DNA from: Phycisphaerae bacterium
GTDB lineage: Bacteria; Chloroflexota; Anaerolineae; 4572-78; J111
Assembly: GCA_028285035.1 (NCBI GenBank)
Contig: JANQQF010000006.1
Location: forward strand, 62,001-126,000
Length of the DNA: 64,000 bases
Reading direction: 5' to 3'
Every line of letters begins with the position of its first letter. The first letter of the stretch is position 1. The notes under the pieces were generated by a model. That model was not told the DNA's origin and did not search any database. It saw only the letters and a program-made list of their open reading frames with translations. Both the position numbers and the translations under genes were made by a program. Of this stretch, positions 61,908 through 64,000 are shown piece by piece.

Positions 61908-64000
61908 ATGAACACACAACAAAGTCATCTACCAAACCCATCAACAACTTTTGTCGGTAGATCTGTCGAGCTTTCGCAAACCACAAAACTACTCCTCGAC
62001 TCGGCCTGTCGTCTCCTGACCATCGTCGGGCCTGGGGGAATCGGCAAGACACGGTTATCGATACAGATTGCGACGTCTTTAACCGATAGGTTTAAACAAG
62101 GTGTCTACTTTGCCCCCCTACAAGGCATCTATGATCGAGAATTCTTGGTTTCCGCCATTGCTGAGGCTGTGGATTTCTCTCTCAGCGGTCATCAAGACCC
62201 CTTGGCCCAAGTGCTGAACTACCTGAGCGATAAAAACATCCTATTGGTGCTCGACAACTTTGAGCAGTTGATTGAGCAATATGGTCCGGCTGTCCTGCTA
62301 GATATTTTGGCAACAGCCCCTCATCTTAAATTGCTGGTCACCTCACGTGAGGTGCTCAATTTACAAGAAGAGTGGCTCTATTCATTACAGGGACTTCCTG
62401 TTCTTTCCGAGGCACACAATCCTAATAGTGCTGTTCAACTCTTTACCTCACGCGCCCGCCAAGTTCGGCCCAATTTTTCGCTTGATAATCAGGCCGAGGA
62501 TGTTTTACAAATTTGCCGTCTGGTGGAAGGTATCCCTTTGGCAGTCGAATTGGCTGCCTCATGGACTAAAACACTCAGTTGCCAAGCCATCGCTACCGAA
62601 ATTCAACGTAGCCTCGATTTTTTGGTTACACCCCTGCGCAATGTTCCAGAACGCCATCGCAGTATGGCAGCTGTTTTCGATACCTCTTGGCAATTGCTCA
62701 GTGAACGAGAACAGACCGTTTTCAAACGGTTATCCGTCTTTCGCGGAGGCTTCCAACGAAAGGCAGCAGAACAAGTGGCTGGGGCAACTTTGGCAGATCT
62801 GGCCATCCTTGTCGACAAATCACTGTTACGGCGTGAAGCGAATGATCGGTATCAAATTCATGAACTATTGCGGCAATATGGACAAGAGCAGTTACAGGCT
62901 GATGCTGACAGTATCAAAAGTGCATATCAAGCACATTGTGACTATTATGCCGAGTTTCTCTATCAGCTTGCCCACCCTCTCGAAAGCGGTGATCAGCGTG
63001 GAGCTCTGCGCGAAATTGAAGCTGAGTTGGAAAATGTACGGGCGGCTTGGCAGTGGACCATACAACACGGTCAGGTGTCAGCTATCCAAAAGTTGACCCA
63101 AACCTTTATGGTTTTTTGTTACTATCAAAGCCGTTATCTGGAGGCGGCCAACACCTTTGCGCAAGCCAAAGAGGTTCTGATGGCACAATCACCGACCAAG
63201 CAGACAGAGTTGGTTCTGGCTAATGTGTTGGTAAGAATAGGCTGGATGAACATCCCAATGGGCAACTTCGAGGCCGCTCAGGCAGCGTTGATCCAGAGTC
63301 AGGCATTGCTTGACCGCTGGGAAGCCGTGCCGCTGAACCATTCGGGAACAGACCCGCTGCCACCGCTGTCTATTCTGGCCACGATCCGAGGTGATTTTGA
63401 CAAGGCGATCAGACTGGGGGAAGCATCGCAACAGGCAAATGAAGCCCGCAATCATCAGCAAAACCTGGCCTTTGCTCACTATGTCTTGACCAGTGCGTGG
63501 CTGGCTCAGGGTGACTATGCGGCGGCGCGACAACACGCCCAACAAGCGAGCGAAGTGTCTGAACGGGTGGGGAATCGTTGGTTCTTAGCCTATTGTCTCA
63601 ATGAGTGGGGCAACGTCGCCCGAGCAATGGGCGATTATGCCGAAGCAGAGCAACATTTTCAAGAGAGTTATCAAATCCGGGCGGCATTTGACGACCCGGT
63701 GGGGATGGCCGTGGCCCTCAATCTTTTGGGCGAAATGGCGATCCGACAGGGGAATTTTCTGGAAGCTCAACAACGATACCAGCAGAGTCTGCCAATTTTT
63801 CAAGAGAACAATGACCGTGGGGGTGCCGCCACCGCGCTCAATGGGCTGGGGCAAACAGCCTGCGCATTAGAAGATTACCCAACAGCTATCGAACATTTTC
63901 AACAGGCTTTAACCATCGCCAGGAATATCCAATTCTTGCCCCTCATTTATTCTATGTTCATCAGCATTAACGAATTTCTCCTTAAAGTAGGTCTATCGGA
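61908..64000 (+). CDS. NB-ARC/STAND ATPase with TPR repeats (3' end outside window)
   Basis: An open frame of 697 codons begins ATG at 61908 and runs off the window. It starts MNTQQSHLPNPSTTFVGRS, the usual lead into an NB-ARC-like NTPase: P-loop TIVGPGGIGKTRLS (about 38-51), Walker B ILLVLDNFEQL (about 115-125), LVTSREVL and EGIPLAVELAASW (GLPL-like). A winged-helix region follows (~240-300). TPR repeats start near 390 and continue to the edge. Such proteins are signal-gated switches or regulators. Whether a DNA-binding or effector domain follows is not visible. It is the fourth STAND-like or ROCO NTPase in the window. Confidence 0.92.
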   Translation, partial: MNTQQSHLPNPSTTFVGRSVELSQTTKLLLDSACRLLTIVGPGGIGKTRLSIQIATSLTDRFKQGVYFAPLQGIYDREFLVSAIAEAVDFSLSGHQDPLAQVLNYLSDKNILLVLDNFEQLIEQYGPAVLLDILATAPHLKLLVTSREVLNLQEEWLYSLQGLPVLSEAHNPNSAVQLFTSRARQVRPNFSLDNQAEDVLQICRLVEGIPLAVELAASWTKTLSCQAIATEIQRSLDFLVTPLRNVPERHRSMAAVFDTSWQLLSEREQTVFKRLSVFRGGFQRKAAEQVAGATLADLAILVDKSLLRREANDRYQIHELLRQYGQEQLQADADSIKSAYQAHCDYYAEFLYQLAHPLESGDQRGALREIEAELENVRAAWQWTIQHGQVSAIQKLTQTFMVFCYYQSRYLEAANTFAQAKEVLMAQSPTKQTELVLANVLVRIGWMNIPMGNFEAAQAALIQSQALLDRWEAVPLNHSGTDPLPPLSILATIRGDFDKAIRLGEASQQANEARNHQQNLAFAHYVLTSAWLAQGDYAAARQHAQQASEVSERVGNRWFLAYCLNEWGNVARAMGDYAEAEQHFQESYQIRAAFDDPVGMAVALNLLGEMAIRQGNFLEAQQRYQQSLPIFQENNDRGGAATALNGLGQTACALEDYPTAIEHFQQALTIARNIQFLPLIYSMFISINEFLLKVGLS

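Overview
The window looks like chromosomal DNA from an uncultured member of the Chloroflexota (Anaerolineae/Ardenticatenia-like). This is inferred from gene style, not from a marker gene. Pointers are the MalT-type LuxR regulator, several STAND/TPR ATPases, delta-60 and FG-GAP surface proteins ending in a Tyr-x-Pro tail, and lipoprotein-anchored efflux adaptors. No rRNA, tRNA, CRISPR array, phage or complete insertion sequence was recognised. About 88-90% of the window is coding. Intergenic space is rich in hairpin repeats.

Layout. 1-5600: a partial family III CoA-transferase, a secreted multicopper oxidase with an N-terminal DNRLRE-like domain, a HIT protein overlapping a DUF4291 protein, and a small unknown gene. 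5785-12645: a MarR-type regulator with four C-terminal cysteines, its sigma70-like promoter and three matching palindromes. These are followed by a tightly packed operon of three B12-binding radical SAM enzymes, a four-helix membrane protein, a DUF1858-DUF2249 protein and a YdjM-like membrane hydrolase. This is the best candidate for an undescribed system. 12674-16804: an SsuABC/CmpABC-like ABC importer whose binding protein carries a LysM-like domain, divergent from an LCIB-type (theta class) carbonic anhydrase.

16865-29645: a delta-60 repeat protein, an SH3b/TolB-propeller lipoprotein, an RND pump with its adaptor, a degenerate ABC ATPase and a MalT-like regulator. 30036-40025: an NhaP/TrkA antiporter, an MFS exporter, a decayed copy of the antiporter's C-terminal end, a ROCO (LRR-Roc-COR) gene split by an in-frame TGA, an FG-GAP surface protein and a rhodanese. 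40276-50082: an XRE-AAA-TPR regulator, a plant-like class II ketol-acid reductoisomerase, and a methyltransferase/epimerase/YbhN-like/GT-C group probably concerned with cell-surface glycans.

50119-64000: a VapBC-like pair, a cNMP-patatin protein divergent from a Ser/Thr kinase with zinc ribbons, and an aminotransferase. Then comes a DtxR-flavoprotein-DUF4139-KptA operon, a SWIM-domain protein and a partial NB-ARC/TPR ATPase that runs off the end.

Dispersed repeats at 1136/31985, 37344/59801 (inverted), 29721, 33836 and 40181 punctuate the gaps. Several convergent gene pairs are separated by long perfect hairpins that should act as terminators in both directions.
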